DNA of 5,530 nt from an uncultured Flammeovirgaceae bacterium (GTDB lineage Bacteria > Bacteroidota > Bacteroidia > Cytophagales > Cyclobacteriaceae). The translations under genes were made by a program, and so were the position numbers. The notes below the pieces were generated by a model. The model did not search any database. It was not told where the DNA came from and saw nothing but the letters and a program-made list of their open reading frames with translations. The DNA lies in contig CAMLLI010000347.1 of the NCBI GenBank assembly GCA_946480685.1, positions 1 through 5,530 of the forward strand, read 5' to 3'. Of this stretch, positions 4,592 through 5,530 are shown in pieces (position 1 is the first letter of the stretch; every line of letters starts with the position of its first letter).

Positions 4592-5530
4592 TCATATAAG
4601 CTGATGGTCTTCTAAAAATCGACTTATCAGCACAGGCTTGGGTAACTCAGCAATTTTTTTTGCAGAGTAATATTTTAAATTTTCGGATTCACGTGCGGGT
4701 ACATCACCCTCTATAATAATGAATGTTGCGTGAATGATCTGATGGCTGAGTACATGTTTATATTTTTTTGACACAACCTGTGCATCCTTCACAAATTTTT
4801 TCAGAAGAGAATCTTCTGCCATTACCTTCAACGCATTTTGTGCGCGCGTTTTTTCAACGAGATGAAAATCATACAGGCCATGCCATATATCTTTTTCCTC
4901 CCTTTTTTTCAATAGCATCGATTTGCCTTTCTGAAAAACAAAATAATAGAAGTAACGGGCGCGTGCGGCTTTCGCTTTTATTTTAACAGGAAGTTGGGCT
5001 TGTAAATTTTTTTGTGACGCGAAACACGATGTTTGAAATATACACTGTTCGCAAACCGGACTTACAGGTGTACAATATAGAGCTCCGAACTCCATCACCG
5101 CCTGGTTATGTATATCCGGATTTTTGGATGTGATCAGTTCATTCGCGATTTGCGTAAAATGTTTTTTGCCTTCCGGACTATTAATTTCTTTTTCTATTCC
5201 GAAGATGCGGGCAAGCACCCGAAAAACATTTCCGTCAACTACTGCTACTTTTTCCTGGTATGCAATAGACGCAATGGCGGCAGCGGTGTAGTCTCCAATG
5301 CCCGGTAGTTTTTTTAATTCTTCAAAAGTGTCCGGGAAAACTCCTTTATACTTTGTTACTACTTCTTTGGCGCACTTGTGCAGGTTTCGGGCGCGGGTAT
5401 AATACCCGAGACCTTGCCAGAGCCGGAGCACTTCCTGTTCGGATGCCGAAGCCAGTGCCTCAACGGCCGGAAATCTTTCCACGAACTTTAAATAGTAAGG
5501 TAAACCCTGAATTACCCGCGTTTGTTGAAG
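4592..5530 (-). CDS. mutY: MutY, A/G-specific adenine DNA glycosylase (start cut by right window edge)
   Basis: MutY removes adenine mispaired with 8-oxoguanine, preventing G-to-T transversions. The visible 312 residues open LQQTRVIQGLPYYLKF; about 35-40 N-terminal residues, including the catalytic Glu that precedes LQQT by a few positions, lie outside. Numbered from the first visible residue, the helix-hairpin-helix LPGIGDYTAAAIASIA is at 75-90, catalytic Asp99 is in VVDGNVFRVLARI, and the 4Fe-4S cluster loop CTPVSPVCEQCIFQTSC has Cys at 153, 160, 163 and 169 (C-x6-C-x2-C-x5-C). The Asp-to-first-Cys distance (54) equals that in E. coli MutY. The C-terminal NUDIX-like 8-oxoG recognition domain follows (YFVFQKGKSMLLKKREEKDI, then WHGLYDF), with VLSHQ as the counterpart of the FSH loop. 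A GTG at 5480-5482 is not the start because homology continues to the window edge. Confidence 0.97.
   Translation of the reverse strand, partial: LQQTRVIQGLPYYLKFVERFPAVEALASASEQEVLRLWQGLGYYTRARNLHKCAKEVVTKYKGVFPDTFEELKKLPGIGDYTAAAIASIAYQEKVAVVDGNVFRVLARIFGIEKEINSPEGKKHFTQIANELITSKNPDIHNQAVMEFGALYCTPVSPVCEQCIFQTSCFASQKNLQAQLPVKIKAKAARARYFYYFVFQKGKSMLLKKREEKDIWHGLYDFHLVEKTRAQNALKVMAEDSLLKKFVKDAQVVSKKYKHVLSHQIIHATFIIIEGDVPARESENLKYYSAKKIAELPKPVLISRFLEDHQLI

Noticed and set aside
4768..5308. Two plus-strand open frames of about 70 codons
   Set aside because: Both are antisense to conserved MutY domains.

Overview
The window looks like chromosomal DNA from a Bacteroidota bacterium, most likely a member of the Cytophagales or a related gliding lineage. 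The strongest evidence is a clear gliding-motility lipoprotein gene (gldD) beside ssb and mutY, a neighbourhood typical of that phylum. Other support comes from an ECF sigma factor of Bacteroidota type, weak or absent Shine-Dalgarno sequences at most starts, a TAnnTTTG-type promoter element upstream of ssb, and moderate GC. The genus cannot be fixed from the sequence alone. No RNA gene, insertion sequence, CRISPR array or phage gene is visible.

Layout, left to right. (1) 1-1073, minus: the N-terminal third of uvrA, cut by the left edge, with a GTG start and a good Shine-Dalgarno. (2) 1162-1196: a strong intrinsic terminator on the minus strand that separates uvrA from (3) 1225-1611, minus: a small protein of unknown function with an Asp/Gly-rich tail. 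(4) 1612-1787: a divergent AT-rich intergenic region. (5) 1788-2438, plus: an ECF sigma factor. It overlaps by 80 bp (6) 2359-2595, plus: a 78-residue partner that resembles a soluble anti-sigma N-terminal domain. (7) 2600-3190, minus: a secreted DUF1080 (3-keto-disaccharide hydrolase family) protein, convergent with gene 6 and only 4 bp from it. (8) 3216-3920, minus: gldD with an odd N-terminal extension. (9) 3952-4395, minus: ssb. (10) 4396-4591: a leader region with a promoter-like box and a dyad. (11) 4592-5530, minus: mutY, cut by the right edge just after the catalytic-glutamate segment.

How the genes fit together: uvrA (nucleotide excision repair), mutY (8-oxoG:A mismatch repair) and ssb (single-strand binding) form a genome-maintenance theme. 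gldD belongs to the gliding and type IX secretion-linked gene set and probably shares a transcript with ssb and the DUF1080 gene. The sigma factor and its small partner form a separate regulatory pair.

I do not see a new multi-gene system. The points most worth a second look are the sigma/partner overlap, which a single missing A would explain and which hides an ATGA overlap with tandem stops; the direct ssb-gldD junction with no gldE and an unusual GldD N-terminus; and the Asp/Gly-tailed small protein.
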